A stretch of DNA of 64,000 nucleotides from Acinetobacter suaedae (lineage in GTDB: Bacteria; Pseudomonadota; Gammaproteobacteria; Pseudomonadales; Moraxellaceae), in contig NZ_CP043909.1 of the NCBI RefSeq assembly GCF_008630915.1, positions 1,674,001-1,738,000 on the forward strand, written 5' to 3'. Positions 20,108-29,587 of the stretch are shown here, one piece after another. Under the pieces are notes generated by a model, which searched no databases, was not told the DNA's origin, and saw nothing but the letters and a program-made list of their open reading frames with translations. Made by a program: the position numbers and the translations under genes. Numbering within the stretch: the first letter of the stretch is position 1; every line of letters starts with the position of its first letter.

Positions 20108-20989
20108 TTAAAATTTATACCTTATCAATGACTCAATAAATTGTGCCGAAATATGTGATATTTCAAAATTCTTTTTATAGACAATACCAACCGTTTTGTG
20201 GATGGTTCCATCTTCAAGTTCAAGTAATACATTTTCTGTTAAATCAATATGCTTGGCAAAATGACGAGGAATCGCGCTTACCCCAATACCATGCGCAACA
20301 AAACTGGATAATGAAGAAATCTGATGGCATTCGATTTTTAAATCCAAAGTCATATTGTTGCGTAAACAATTTTGCTCAACTAGGTGACGAACAATTGATG
20401 GCTTTTGTAGGGTAATAAAAGGATTGGCAAACAATTGTTGCCACGTAATACGTGCTTTGTCTGCTAAGGGATGGTTTTTAGGAAGTAAGGCGTGAAAGTC
20501 TTCATCAAACAAAGGCACAAACTCTAAGCCTTCTGTCAGTTCTGGTTCAAAACAAATGCCTAACTCAAAGATACCATCTTGGACTTTTTCAAGAATGGTT
20601 TCATTTGGAATATCGTGGATCGAAAAATTAAGGTTTGGATGCTCAGATAAAAAAGAGTGAATCACATCGGGTAAGATCGCATGAGTAAAAAAGGGCATCG
20701 AGGCGATACTCAGCGTACCGCGATTTAATTTAAAACGCTGTTTAACGTCATTTTCCATTTCATCCCAATTGGCCAGTAGTTTTTTTGCGTAGGGAATGAG
20801 AGATTTACCTTCTTGAGTCAGTTCAACACGACGTGTATTTCGATTAAACAACTTACCGCCGAGTTCATCTTCTAAACTTTTTATACTTAGACTTAAAGCA
20901 GATTGGCTCAAATGAAGCTCTAGCGAAGCATTGGCATAATTTAAAGTACGTGCAAGTGCCAAAAATGCCTTTAACTGCTTAAGTGTCAT
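20108..20989 (-). CDS. LysR family transcriptional regulator
   Basis: A 293-residue LysR protein: an N-terminal winged helix-turn-helix (LKQLKAFLALARTLNYANAS, then LHLSQSALSLSIKSLEDELG, residues 3-50) and a C-terminal substrate-binding domain. It lies directly upstream of scoA in the same direction, so control of the acetoacetate genes is plausible. LysR genes more often act divergently, however, and no operator was identified. Confidence 0.88.
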   Translation of the reverse strand: MTLKQLKAFLALARTLNYANASLELHLSQSALSLSIKSLEDELGGKLFNRNTRRVELTQEGKSLIPYAKKLLANWDEMENDVKQRFKLNRGTLSIASMPFFTHAILPDVIHSFLSEHPNLNFSIHDIPNETILEKVQDGIFELGICFEPELTEGLEFVPLFDEDFHALLPKNHPLADKARITWQQLFANPFITLQKPSIVRHLVEQNCLRNNMTLDLKIECHQISSLSSFVAHGIGVSAIPRHFAKHIDLTENVLLELEDGTIHKTVGIVYKKNFEISHISAQFIESLIRYKF

Positions 20990-21095
20990 CTCTTTCCCTG
21001 AGTGAAGTTGTTGAATAGCTCTAATTTATCGTAAAAATCAGCTAAATGTTATTTTAGAAATTATTTTTCAAAGAAAAGTTGACCAATACATCAAA

Positions 21096-21131
21096 TAAAA
21101 ACCCCCACCATTAAAAAAATAGGGGAGTTTA
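21096..21131 (-). terminator. Possible terminator of the SRPBCC gene
   Basis: On the minus strand, ACTCCC and GGGGGT flank an AT-rich loop and are followed by TTTTTATTT. The stem is only six bases with one G-T pair, so this is a modest call. Confidence 0.4.
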
Positions 21132-21148
21132 GTTCAAAGATTAGAGAA

Positions 21149-21580
21149 TTATACTTTTAGTTTTTTAAGCCCACGGCTCACACCATTTTGTAATGCGAAT
21201 TTAACGATCGGACCAATAAATGGCACACGCCCTTTAAAGCTAATCGTATAGTCCAAACGACTGCGATTATTGCCCAGATCAGTAAACTTCATCACGCCGC
21301 GATGCGCTTTGATTGGCGCGATACCACTGGTAATTGCGTATTCAATGAGTTCATTTTCTTTATACACCAAATTTGTTTCGACAAATGAAGGCGTCAGTGG
21401 AATAGATAGCTTACGTGCTGAGCCAACCCCATTACGTGCATCTTGACCATCGCTCAAACGAGTCACTTTTGCTGGAGCGAAAAGTTTATTCAAATTTTCA
21501 TGTTCACTGAGAATCGCAAATACCTTCTCGACAGGGGCATTGAACTCTTGTGTGATGTTGATCTGTTGCATTTTTAGCAT
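21149..21580 (-). CDS. SRPBCC (START-like) family protein
   Basis: A 143-residue helix-grip protein: it starts MLKMQQINITQEFNAPVEKV, the polyketide cyclase/dehydrase opening, and contains SRLDYTISFKGRVPFIG before a C-terminal helix. Such proteins bind hydrophobic ligands in a deep cavity. I chose ATG 21580, six bases after AGGA, over a start 42 bases upstream. It is monocistronic, and no function can be read from the neighbours. Confidence 0.82.
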   Translation of the reverse strand: MLKMQQINITQEFNAPVEKVFAILSEHENLNKLFAPAKVTRLSDGQDARNGVGSARKLSIPLTPSFVETNLVYKENELIEYAITSGIAPIKAHRGVMKFTDLGNNRSRLDYTISFKGRVPFIGPIVKFALQNGVSRGLKKLKV

Positions 21581-21666
21581 AGCAATTCCTTTCTTTTTTA
21601 ATTTGACATGATGAATTGTCATTTTTAAATACTAACACGGTTTGGCTGAACTGGTCATTTTGTTTG

Positions 21667-21679
21667 TCGGATTATCCGA
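21667..21679. promoter_or_regulatory. Palindrome TCGGAT-T-ATCCGA in the divergent promoter region
   Basis: A perfect 6+1+6 palindrome between the SRPBCC gene and the TonB-dependent receptor. It does not resemble the Fur consensus (GATAATGATAATCATTATC). Candidate operator for one of the two divergent genes, based only on symmetry and position. Confidence 0.35.
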
Positions 21680-21796
21680 GTAGCTAAAAATTCAGATATA
21701 TGTAAGCGAATATACTTGTTCAATCCAATAAAATTGTGAATACTCATGCCACAAAGTTGAAGCTATAAAATTATTTCTTTGGGGTTAAGCAATACT

Positions 21797-23989
21797 GTGA
21801 AAACTTTTCCATTTTCTCGTTTACAAAGCGCATTATTAGCCGTAGGTTCATTTTCATACCTCGGATTTACTCCAACAATAGCATATGCGGAACAAGAAAA
21901 TGAGATACAACGTCTCCCAACAATTACAGTTACAGCTGAGCAAAATGCCAATCACCAGAACAGCGTAAATTTATCTGGTTTTGCTGAACAAACCATTGCC
22001 AAAATCCCTGCATCAATCAATCTTATTAATGCCGACCTTATTGCAGATCAACATGCAAAAACGCTAAAAGATATTGTAAAAAATGATGCGGCGGTCGGCG
22101 AGGGCTACGCACCTATCGGCTATTATTCAAACTTTGTGATGCGTGGTTTTGCGCTCAATCTAGGATCAAGTTATCTACTCAATGGTAACGTGTTGAGAGG
22201 CGAACAAAACGTAGCGCTAGAAAATAAAGAACAAGTAGAAATCTTAAAAGGTATTAGCGCGATTCAAAGTGGTATGTCTACACCCGGCGGAGTTGTTAAC
22301 TATGTGACTAAACGACCAAAAGACATTCGTTCAGTTACGCTAGAAACAGATAGTCAGGGTGGTTATCGTGTCGCAACGGATATCGGTGATATGCTGGGTG
22401 AAAATCAACAATTTGGCTATCGAATCAATTTAGCGCATGAAGAGATTCATCCATATGTAGAACATACCAATGGAAAGCGTTTATTTGGTTCAGTTGCTCT
22501 GGATTGGCAGATTTCTGATGATTCAAAACTTGAGTTCGATATTGAATCACAACGCCAACGTCAGCGCTCGGTACCAGGCTATCAATTATTAGATGGGAAA
22601 ACTGTACCGACTAATGTGGAATGGGATCGTTTACTGGGTTATCAAAGCTGGAGTAAACCCGTTACTAATGAGAGCCTGAATACGAGTTTAAAATATACGC
22701 ATCGTCTCAATGATGATTGGACAGCAAACTTATCTGCTTCGCAAAGCCGTGTGACCGTTGATGACTATTCAGCATTCCCATGGGGTTGTTATAGTGAGAT
22801 TTGTGAATTTACAGGTTTAGGCAATACCTTTGATCAAAAGGGTAACTACGATATTTATGATTTCCGTAGTCCAGATGATAGTTATTTAACAAATCAATTT
22901 AAAACAGGGTTAAACGGCAAGTTCGCAACAGGGACATGGCAGCATAGCTTAAATATCGAGTTATCTCATACCTATAAACGACGTGCACAATATGATGCAA
23001 TCAATGAACTCGTTGGTATGGGTAATATCTACAACAATACAGTGAACTATGCACCTACAGATGTAGCCTTAGGCAATCGATATAAATCCCTTGATAGTCA
23101 GCAAACCGCATTAAATCTACTAGACCAAATCCGTTTTAATGACTCATGGTCTGTACTCATGGGAGGAAAAATCCTTTCTTTAGATGAAAAGGCTTATGAT
23201 GCAGCGGCGAATAAGATTCGTGATACAGATTTAAACCGATTCTTGCCACAATTTGCAGTGATGTATCAACCTTGGGAAAATACACAGGTTTATACATCAT
23301 TTAGTAAAGGTTTAAGTGATGGTGGACAAGCGCCGTGGTATGCATTCGGTAATGAAGAAAAAGGAATAGTCGGGAATGCATTTGAAACACTTGCCCCAAC
23401 CAAATCCATCCAATATGAAGTGGGCATCAAACATCAATTACCATCTATGTTGCTTACAGCAGCAATATTTAATCTAGAGCAAGACCATCAATATACCAAT
23501 GCTGATAATTATTACTTAACTGATGGCAAACAACATAACATAGGCTTAGAACTTGGTTTGCAAGGGCAGGTAACTGAAAATTTCGATATAACCTCAACTT
23601 TGGCACTGACGCGTTCACGCTTAAAAGAAATTGATGTCGCTGAATATCAAGGTCATCAAACCCAAAATGTTCCTAAAGTACGTTTTGCAAGTTATTTATC
23701 CTATCAATTGCCACAAGTGGAAGGTTTAAGATTACTGGCAGGTATGCAATACAGTGCAAGTAAATATGCCAATAAAACAGGTAGCGTAAAAGTTCCGAGC
23801 TATACAGTTTTTAATGCTGGTGCTGCTTATAACTTTAAAGCTAATGGCTATGAAAACACGTTGAGATTCAATGTTGATAATCTATTCAATAAAAAGTATT
23901 GGAGAGATGCAGGAAGCTTCTTTGGGGATGATTATTTGTTCCTAGGCGCTCCACGTACTGCACAGTTGTCTTGGAGTGTAAATTTCTGA
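21797..23989 (+). CDS. TonB-dependent siderophore receptor
   Basis: A 730-residue outer-membrane active transporter powered by TonB-ExbBD. Visible parts are a signal peptide (hydrophobic stretch then IAYA), a TonB-box-like LPTITVTAEQ, a plug domain (IPASINLINADLI to about residue 150, with VMRGF), and a 22-strand barrel ending in NVDNLFNKKYWRDAG and terminal Phe. I prefer the GTG at 21797 because it gives a normal signal peptide; a TTG 18 bases upstream is possible. Overall it resembles receptors for ferric siderophores (FhuE/FpvA type). The ligand is unknown and no siderophore biosynthesis is nearby. Confidence 0.9.
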   Translation: MKTFPFSRLQSALLAVGSFSYLGFTPTIAYAEQENEIQRLPTITVTAEQNANHQNSVNLSGFAEQTIAKIPASINLINADLIADQHAKTLKDIVKNDAAVGEGYAPIGYYSNFVMRGFALNLGSSYLLNGNVLRGEQNVALENKEQVEILKGISAIQSGMSTPGGVVNYVTKRPKDIRSVTLETDSQGGYRVATDIGDMLGENQQFGYRINLAHEEIHPYVEHTNGKRLFGSVALDWQISDDSKLEFDIESQRQRQRSVPGYQLLDGKTVPTNVEWDRLLGYQSWSKPVTNESLNTSLKYTHRLNDDWTANLSASQSRVTVDDYSAFPWGCYSEICEFTGLGNTFDQKGNYDIYDFRSPDDSYLTNQFKTGLNGKFATGTWQHSLNIELSHTYKRRAQYDAINELVGMGNIYNNTVNYAPTDVALGNRYKSLDSQQTALNLLDQIRFNDSWSVLMGGKILSLDEKAYDAAANKIRDTDLNRFLPQFAVMYQPWENTQVYTSFSKGLSDGGQAPWYAFGNEEKGIVGNAFETLAPTKSIQYEVGIKHQLPSMLLTAAIFNLEQDHQYTNADNYYLTDGKQHNIGLELGLQGQVTENFDITSTLALTRSRLKEIDVAEYQGHQTQNVPKVRFASYLSYQLPQVEGLRLLAGMQYSASKYANKTGSVKVPSYTVFNAGAAYNFKANGYENTLRFNVDNLFNKKYWRDAGSFFGDDYLFLGAPRTAQLSWSVNF

Positions 23990-24039
23990 TAGATCGGCCA
24001 TCTTAAAAGTGAATATACACTCATCGATTTGTCTATGAT

Positions 24040-24738
24040 TTAACAGATCAACAGCAGTCTATATTCATTTTCTTTTTCGATAGGCGCACGATGCACACAA
24101 GGTAAAACGTGTTGTGATGGATGATCAACAGCCAATCGCCATAGATGGCCTAAACCTAAATTCACAGGTTTTGCATTTGGTTTGGGTTGATAATGCAGAT
24201 CAAAGAAATTTTCTTCTAGAAAATTATCAAACTCATTTTCCGGACCATGATGTAATTGCTTAAGTTTTTCTCTGATTTCAGAAATCAAAATCTTTTGTTC
24301 GACCTGATCGTTTGGCAACATCTCACTTGCTGCACCATGGTAAGTACATAAAAAAGTATCAGTGGGAATAGGCGAGCGATCAACATGAAATGAATAAACA
24401 TCTGTCGAAATAAAATCGAACTCATCATCTCGCTCGTAGTTTTGGATCAAGTTAAGCACTGGTGATGCACCGAGAGCTGTTAATTGTTGAATATCCGCAA
24501 TGATAATTTCTCTTGCTAAATTACCATTTTCTGAAAGTTGCAATGCTAAAAGATCGTCAACAGAAACCTCTGTAATATTCTCTTTTATTTCAAGTTTTCC
24601 TATGATCTCTTGAAAATCACCAACTAAGTTTCTATACCAACAAATTGCATTACTTTCTCCTTGAAAATTGGAATCAATAAGCTCAGAAAAAGTAGAAACC
24701 ACACTAATTTGTTTGTGATCAGAAAAAGTATTCTTCAT
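24040..24738 (-). CDS. DUF1826-like protein with HxD...H...R arrangement
   Basis: A 232-residue soluble protein without signal peptide. Its middle (FHVDRSPIPTDTFLCTYHGA, about residues 117-136) and end (CVHRAPIEKENEYRLLL) resemble the DUF1826 family as I remember it. HVD, a later His in VHRAP and an Arg in EYRLL are arranged as in the double-stranded beta-helix fold of Fe(II)/2-oxoglutarate oxygenases. That fold assignment is my inference. It is convergent with the TonB-dependent receptor gene with a 50 bp gap and no clear terminator. Confidence 0.6.
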   Translation of the reverse strand: MKNTFSDHKQISVVSTFSELIDSNFQGESNAICWYRNLVGDFQEIIGKLEIKENITEVSVDDLLALQLSENGNLAREIIIADIQQLTALGASPVLNLIQNYERDDEFDFISTDVYSFHVDRSPIPTDTFLCTYHGAASEMLPNDQVEQKILISEIREKLKQLHHGPENEFDNFLEENFFDLHYQPKPNAKPVNLGLGHLWRLAVDHPSQHVLPCVHRAPIEKENEYRLLLIC

Positions 24739-24864
24739 TTAAGTGATAAATTCATAAGTAAATAGGAGGCTAATCATACACTTTTCTTTAATTGCTTGAG
24801 TGCTCTTAGATGAGATCGAATAAAGTAATTTTGAATCAAATATATGTATATTTAACAAATAGAA

Positions 24865-24965
24865 ATGAGCAAAATTATGCTCATAAAATCATGTAACAAA
24901 CTTTTTTGAGCAAATATATTCACAAAAAACAAGTTTTATAGTATTTTTGAGAAAATAATTGCTCA
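24865..24965 (+). promoter_or_regulatory. Three phased operator-like repeats upstream of hipA
   Basis: ATGAGCA-AAATTA-TGCTCAT at 24865-24884 is a perfect seven-base inverted repeat. A related site with TGAGCA and a degenerate right arm lies at 24907-24922, and TGAG...GCTCA at 24948-24965. Their centres are about 40 and 42 bp apart, near four helical turns, directly before the hipA start. The partner gene encodes an XRE-type DNA-binding protein, so these are likely its operators. Confidence 0.6.
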
Positions 24966-24974
24966 TTTATATCA

Positions 24975-26306
24975 ATGCAAAAATTAACAATACAGGCTTT
25001 ACTCGACCAGAATTGGTTAGATATCGCTGAACTTAAACTATTAGAACCTAAGCTGGGCTCAGCAAGCGCCAGTGAATTGGTCTACGAGTTGGAATACGCA
25101 ATCCAAAATCTAGACAAACGAGATGAACATGCCTGTAGTCTCTCACTACCTGTACAAATACTTATAAACCATGAATCTAGCTCATGGTTTGGTTTTTTAG
25201 ATGATATTGTTCCTTCAGGTGCAGCACGCCGTTATTGGGTCAATTTTTTAGGCTTACAACGACTCACGTATGCTGAGCAAGATAGTATTTTATTGGAAAA
25301 AGGTGGAATTGCGCCCGTAGGAAACTTGCGAATTAAAGAAGCTCTTCCGCCTATAAATCCTGACTCTACTTTGCATTTACGTTATTTTAGTCAAAATGAT
25401 GTTGCTGATCGAAATGTTGATTTTCTTGAGTATGCACAGCAAATGGGCGCGATTAGTGGTGGTGCAACAGGAGCGGGTGGTGAAGCTCCCAAGTTACTGA
25501 TTCGCGCGACAAAAGATCAAAATATTTGGATTGACACCTATCAACAAAACTTTGATCAACCTGATCAACACTATTTAGTTAAATTTCCTCGAAATAATCG
25601 TAGTGAGATCGACTGCAATATTCTCAGAGCGGAATACTATTACTATCAAGAACTAAAAGAGTTAGGCTTCAATACCATTGAAACAACAGAAATGAAGCTG
25701 ATCGAAGGTGAAAAATATCCATCATTATGGTTGCCAAGATTTGATGTGGAATGGCGCAATCAATGTTGGCAACGTCATGGTCTAGAATCTGTTTATTCAG
25801 TATTAAATAAGGCTTCAGGAAGTCATCTTAATCATTTTGAAGTAATAGACAACCTATGTGATTTGCTGACTGTGATTGATTCAAATTTTGATTCCACACA
25901 ATTCGTTTGTGAATGGTTACAAAGAGACTTGCTCAATATTATTTTTGGCAATTCTGATAATCACGGGCGAAATACCTCATTTCTAAAAAAATCTGGAAAA
26001 ATTTCGCTTGCTCCAATTTATGATTTTGCACCAATGAAAGCTGATCCAGAAGTCGTGACAAGATCAACGACCTGGGGAAGTCCTTATGAAGAAGGAGGAG
26101 AGTATCGTTGGGAGCAAATTACCCAAAAACTTGCACATTTATGCGATCCAAATTTGTCTATGAAGACATTAAAATCATTAGCAAACAATCTTGTTGGGCT
26201 AAAACAACGGTTAATTGATAAAGGTGTCCCAAAACAGATTATGGAGATGCCAGCACTTTCATTCGATTATGTTGAAGCTAAATTAGAAAGATGGGAACTA
26301 TTATGA
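24975..26306 (+). CDS. hipA: HipA-family serine/threonine kinase toxin
   Basis: A 443-residue HipA-fold kinase; E. coli HipA phosphorylates glutamyl-tRNA synthetase and induces persistence. The glycine-rich loop SGGATGAGGEAPK (about residues 160-172), the catalytic loop FGNSDNHGRNTSF (about 326-338, Asp base and Asn metal ligand) and the DFG-like YDFAP (about 348-352) are all present, so the kinase looks intact. The gene comes before its antitoxin, the reverse of E. coli hipBA. The target of this kinase is not known. Confidence 0.88.
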   Translation: MQKLTIQALLDQNWLDIAELKLLEPKLGSASASELVYELEYAIQNLDKRDEHACSLSLPVQILINHESSSWFGFLDDIVPSGAARRYWVNFLGLQRLTYAEQDSILLEKGGIAPVGNLRIKEALPPINPDSTLHLRYFSQNDVADRNVDFLEYAQQMGAISGGATGAGGEAPKLLIRATKDQNIWIDTYQQNFDQPDQHYLVKFPRNNRSEIDCNILRAEYYYYQELKELGFNTIETTEMKLIEGEKYPSLWLPRFDVEWRNQCWQRHGLESVYSVLNKASGSHLNHFEVIDNLCDLLTVIDSNFDSTQFVCEWLQRDLLNIIFGNSDNHGRNTSFLKKSGKISLAPIYDFAPMKADPEVVTRSTTWGSPYEEGGEYRWEQITQKLAHLCDPNLSMKTLKSLANNLVGLKQRLIDKGVPKQIMEMPALSFDYVEAKLERWELL

Positions 26307-26608
26307 ATATAAAAAATCAGCCTCAAGATCGCCAGCAAGTTCTTATTGATCTATATATGCAGTACTTATTGAATGAAATTACCTTGGGGCAATTATTGGC
26401 GTATTTGCGAAAAAATATACTTGGCATGTCTCAGGAACAATACGCAAATTTGGTTGGTGTCAGTCGCAGAACATTAACGGACATAGAACAAGACAAAGGA
26501 AAACTCACTCAATCTGTCCTGGATAAAGTATTTAAGCCACTCGGATTACAAGCAGGTCTTGTACCGACACATGAGCATATTGTGAGGAAGATCATTAAAG
26601 AAGGATAG
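26303..26608 (+). CDS. hipB: HipB-like XRE family antitoxin
   Basis: A 101-residue protein with a Cro/C1-type helix-turn-helix (MSQEQYANLVGVSRRTLTDIE, about residues 40-60). It would bind operators upstream of hipA and neutralise the kinase. I place the start at ATG 26303, which overlaps the hipA stop as ATGA with GGGA seven bases upstream; a start 12 bases earlier is possible. The tight overlap supports a toxin-antitoxin pair. Confidence 0.85.
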   Translation: MNIKNQPQDRQQVLIDLYMQYLLNEITLGQLLAYLRKNILGMSQEQYANLVGVSRRTLTDIEQDKGKLTQSVLDKVFKPLGLQAGLVPTHEHIVRKIIKEG

Positions 26609-26914
26609 AGAGTTTTTGATAAATCATTTACGATAGTAATGTGTATTTTGTCAATAATTTCAATTTATGTTGTATTACAAGCTAAAATACATGGATTCAG
26701 AAATAGATAAATTTTCTTATTAGCTTTAGGCACTTGATTGTTACTTTTAATCTAGTGTCTATTAGGATGGAAGTATTCTTTGTAAAAAAAATTTTAACGA
26801 ATTCTATCTTGCCAATCTTTAGCTTAATCGTGTCAACTCTTATATCAAAATTCTTTATTTTTTGATATTTATTCAAAATTTTAATTAAAATACTTTAAAA
26901 CAGGACGTTTGAGT
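26609..26914 (+). promoter_or_regulatory. Intergenic region with inverted repeat before the AraC gene
   Basis: About 300 bp with no gene. It holds a perfect nine-base inverted repeat, ATATCAAAA (26842-26850) and TTTTGATAT (26860-26868), 47 bp before the AraC start. Candidate autoregulatory site. Most of the rest is A/T-rich sequence without structure that I can name. Confidence 0.4.
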
Positions 26915-27964
26915 ATGTTTATGTCTAAAGCATTTACAGTAAGTAAATATATTGTTAACCATAACCGAAAAGGGTTCGAATGGTGGGCACTACAAAATGG
27001 TAAAGTTGATCTTTTCGAAAAGGTCTCTAAAGAATGGATCAATTTAGAGGAATTTCCTAATGATCGAGTACTTTTAGATGTAGTAAGTCATGAAATTCGA
27101 AGAACCATTAATTTAGCAGATGAACCTAATTTAGGTTTAAAAGTGATTGCAATTACAGATCTCAAGCTTTCACCTTTTTATAAAATTCTAGAAATTGCTC
27201 TAAGCCCCGCATTAAAAAATAATATAGATGTTCCAATGGGCTTTTTTCTACGGCTAGTTAGTAGTTACTACCAGATTTTGACTGAAGTCGTTTCTATAGA
27301 ATTACATGAATTTAGAAATGGAATCAAATTGGTCTTTAAGCCTAATTTACCAGAGTTAGTAACCTACCATCAAATTGAGGGAGCTATGTTTGGTGTCAGC
27401 CGGCTTATTGCACAATTTAAAAGCTTTTGGCCAAACAATGTCGAATTTATGCATACACCTAATATTATTGATTCAGATCTCTATCTAAAAACTTTTAAAT
27501 CTATTCCTACTTTTCATTGCCCTACAAATCAACTCACTTATACATTTTTATTAAAAGCTCCACGCAAAGAACATCAATTACTCATTAACCCACTTATTCA
27601 TTCAATAGATAAGCAGTTTCCTGAGACCTCCTATAGAGAAAAGATAAAAATATTATTATGGACAACATTGGGTTTTATCCCCCCTAATCGCCAAAATATT
27701 GCCTCATTGATGAGCCTAAGTGTGAAGACATTACAAAGAAGATTAAGTGAAGAAGGGCATACTTTTAATGAAATATTGCTACATGTTAGAAAAAAAAGAG
27801 CGATTGAATATATACGTTCGCAACAATTTAGCCTCCAACAAATCGGTTTATTGTTAGGCTATAAAGCAAAAAGCCAATTTTTAAAGGCATTCAACTCATG
27901 GTTTGGTATGACTCCAAATCAGTATAAGGCGAGAGTATTGCATCTCGCCCCATATAGTGATTAG
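26915..27964 (+). CDS. AraC family transcriptional regulator
   Basis: A 349-residue protein with a large N-terminal ligand domain of the AraC arabinose-binding/OruR type and a C-terminal double helix-turn-helix (LMSLSVKTLQRRLSEEG, then QIGLLLGYKAKSQFLKAFNSW and MTPNQYK). ATG 26915 is nine bases after AGGA; a TTG six bases upstream is less likely. It converges with and overlaps the lipoprotein gene by 4 bp at the stop codons. It may regulate that gene, but this is not shown. Confidence 0.86.
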   Translation: MFMSKAFTVSKYIVNHNRKGFEWWALQNGKVDLFEKVSKEWINLEEFPNDRVLLDVVSHEIRRTINLADEPNLGLKVIAITDLKLSPFYKILEIALSPALKNNIDVPMGFFLRLVSSYYQILTEVVSIELHEFRNGIKLVFKPNLPELVTYHQIEGAMFGVSRLIAQFKSFWPNNVEFMHTPNIIDSDLYLKTFKSIPTFHCPTNQLTYTFLLKAPRKEHQLLINPLIHSIDKQFPETSYREKIKILLWTTLGFIPPNRQNIASLMSLSVKTLQRRLSEEGHTFNEILLHVRKKRAIEYIRSQQFSLQQIGLLLGYKAKSQFLKAFNSWFGMTPNQYKARVLHLAPYSD

Positions 27965-29298
27965 AAATTTAATTTTTGATAAGGATTACAACCTAGAGCT
28001 TCAAACTCTTCTTTAGTGAAATATTTAGCTTGGGGTAAATACTCACCTAGAACTTCAGCCTCATCTCCAGGTGTTTTTGTATTTTGAATTGCGCTCTGGA
28101 AGTTGTTTACAGGTAGCATATTACGCACATTTACTCGCGCATCAGTTTTGTGATCTTCACGTCCAGAGACCATAGAGAATCCATCACCATTTTCCGACCA
28201 CTTTAAGAAATCTACACCGCACTCTTTTGTCGCATTATTTGGGCGATCACTTGCAATACTCGTAACAATTGTATATTTACCATCGGGATTAATTGTAATG
28301 TTCTCATCAAATAGACAATCAGATACTTTTTGAGAGTAAAATTCATTTTGGCACATAGACCAATATCTTAATTGCGCATTTCTACTATCGAAATGATCTT
28401 CACCATTTAATGTCTTTGGTACTCTTGGAATTTTTCCACGAATTACAACAATTGGTTTAATACTGCGATCCAAGAAGGTTGAGATATACTGATTGTCTAA
28501 ATTAGCATAATAAGCAACATTTCGTTTTGGATTAGTGTCGCATACACCATAGAAAACACATTGGATATCTGCTGCCATGTTATAGGAAGTACGCCATACA
28601 GGTATCTCTTTTGCTGGATTATTTTTACGTGCGGCGGCATAAGTGTTTGGATCTATATAAACTCCTGTAGCTGTTTTGTTTACCGCTTTTAAAGCATCAC
28701 AGGCTGCTTGTCCATTTAGTACTTCTCCTTGGCGAGTCGTTAACTCAACTTTTGGTAACGTTACACCACCAAGTAAATCTTTACCTTTATTTGGTACATA
28801 AACTCTATAAACAAGCGTAGTTTGTCCAGTCGCATAGTCATATATTGTATTTGCTGGTTTACTTTCAGGAGCTTCTCCAGCAGCAACATTTAATGTATAT
28901 GAGCGATTTGAATTATTACGAGGATTTCCATTAATAAAAGGATTTATTGAATTTTGATTAGGAATAATTTTATCATCACTAATTGCATCAGCTGGCGTTG
29001 TATCCAATCGGTAACTATTGATGGACATATATCGAGCGTAGGGGAAATCTCCTTTTAGTCTTAAGACTGCTCCTTCAGGAAGAGTATATTGAGCACTCCA
29101 ATAAGCACTCCCAGTATCAGGGAAAGCAAAATTCGTTTCAGGATTTTCCCTAACATAAGGACCTTGCCAAAAGCAATCACTTGTTTCTGCTGGTGGTGGA
29201 GCTAGTGTTAGCTGATCATCGGAGTTATTCCCACATCCACTGAGACTAACTGTTAATAAACATAAACTTGCTAAATAATAGTTAAAAGCCTTATACAT
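27961..29298 (-). CDS. predicted lipoprotein of unknown function
   Basis: A 445-residue protein with an N-terminal lipoprotein signal: MYKAFNYYLASLCLLTVSL, lipobox LSGC (Cys at about residue 22), then GNNSDD. The mature part is soluble and rich in Asn, Tyr and Pro, with several Cys (CDALKAVN, QCVFYGVCD, CLFDEN) that could form disulphides. ATG 29298 has a perfect AGGAGG four bases away, preferred over a start 15 bases upstream. I do not recognise a family. Convergent overlap with an AraC gene is the only contextual clue. Confidence 0.8.
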   Translation of the reverse strand: MYKAFNYYLASLCLLTVSLSGCGNNSDDQLTLAPPPAETSDCFWQGPYVRENPETNFAFPDTGSAYWSAQYTLPEGAVLRLKGDFPYARYMSINSYRLDTTPADAISDDKIIPNQNSINPFINGNPRNNSNRSYTLNVAAGEAPESKPANTIYDYATGQTTLVYRVYVPNKGKDLLGGVTLPKVELTTRQGEVLNGQAACDALKAVNKTATGVYIDPNTYAAARKNNPAKEIPVWRTSYNMAADIQCVFYGVCDTNPKRNVAYYANLDNQYISTFLDRSIKPIVVIRGKIPRVPKTLNGEDHFDSRNAQLRYWSMCQNEFYSQKVSDCLFDENITINPDGKYTIVTSIASDRPNNATKECGVDFLKWSENGDGFSMVSGREDHKTDARVNVRNMLPVNNFQSAIQNTKTPGDEAEVLGEYLPQAKYFTKEEFEALGCNPYQKLNF

Positions 29299-29587
29299 AT
29301 GTCCTCCTGACATTTTTGATTGGCATAAATTTAAATAGTAAGGTGATAATTTAATATCAGGTAGAGGGCTAAAAAAGGAAAAAGGTCGTATTTTGGGACA
29401 AAATTCGCACTAATTAACTTTTCTCAAAGGGACGTGCTAAAAGCTTGCTTTATATATGAATTATAATTTGTAAAAGTTATATTCTAGGTTTCAATATTGA
29501 TTCTTTGAAAATTCTGAGAGCATTTAATGCAGCTCAACACAGAAAGGAAGTATTGTGTTTGAATGCCTTGCCAACATAGACATATGA
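29299..29587. other. Non-coding flank left of the putative element end
   Basis: About 290 bp of AT-rich sequence between the lipoprotein promoter and the repeat starting at 29588. No gene is seen. AACACA at about 29535 and TGTGTT at about 29552 form a small inverted repeat of unknown meaning. Confidence 0.3.

Noticed and set aside
21600..21796. Fur box before the TonB-dependent receptor
   Set aside because: No stretch resembling the 19-base Fur consensus is present; only a different palindrome was found.
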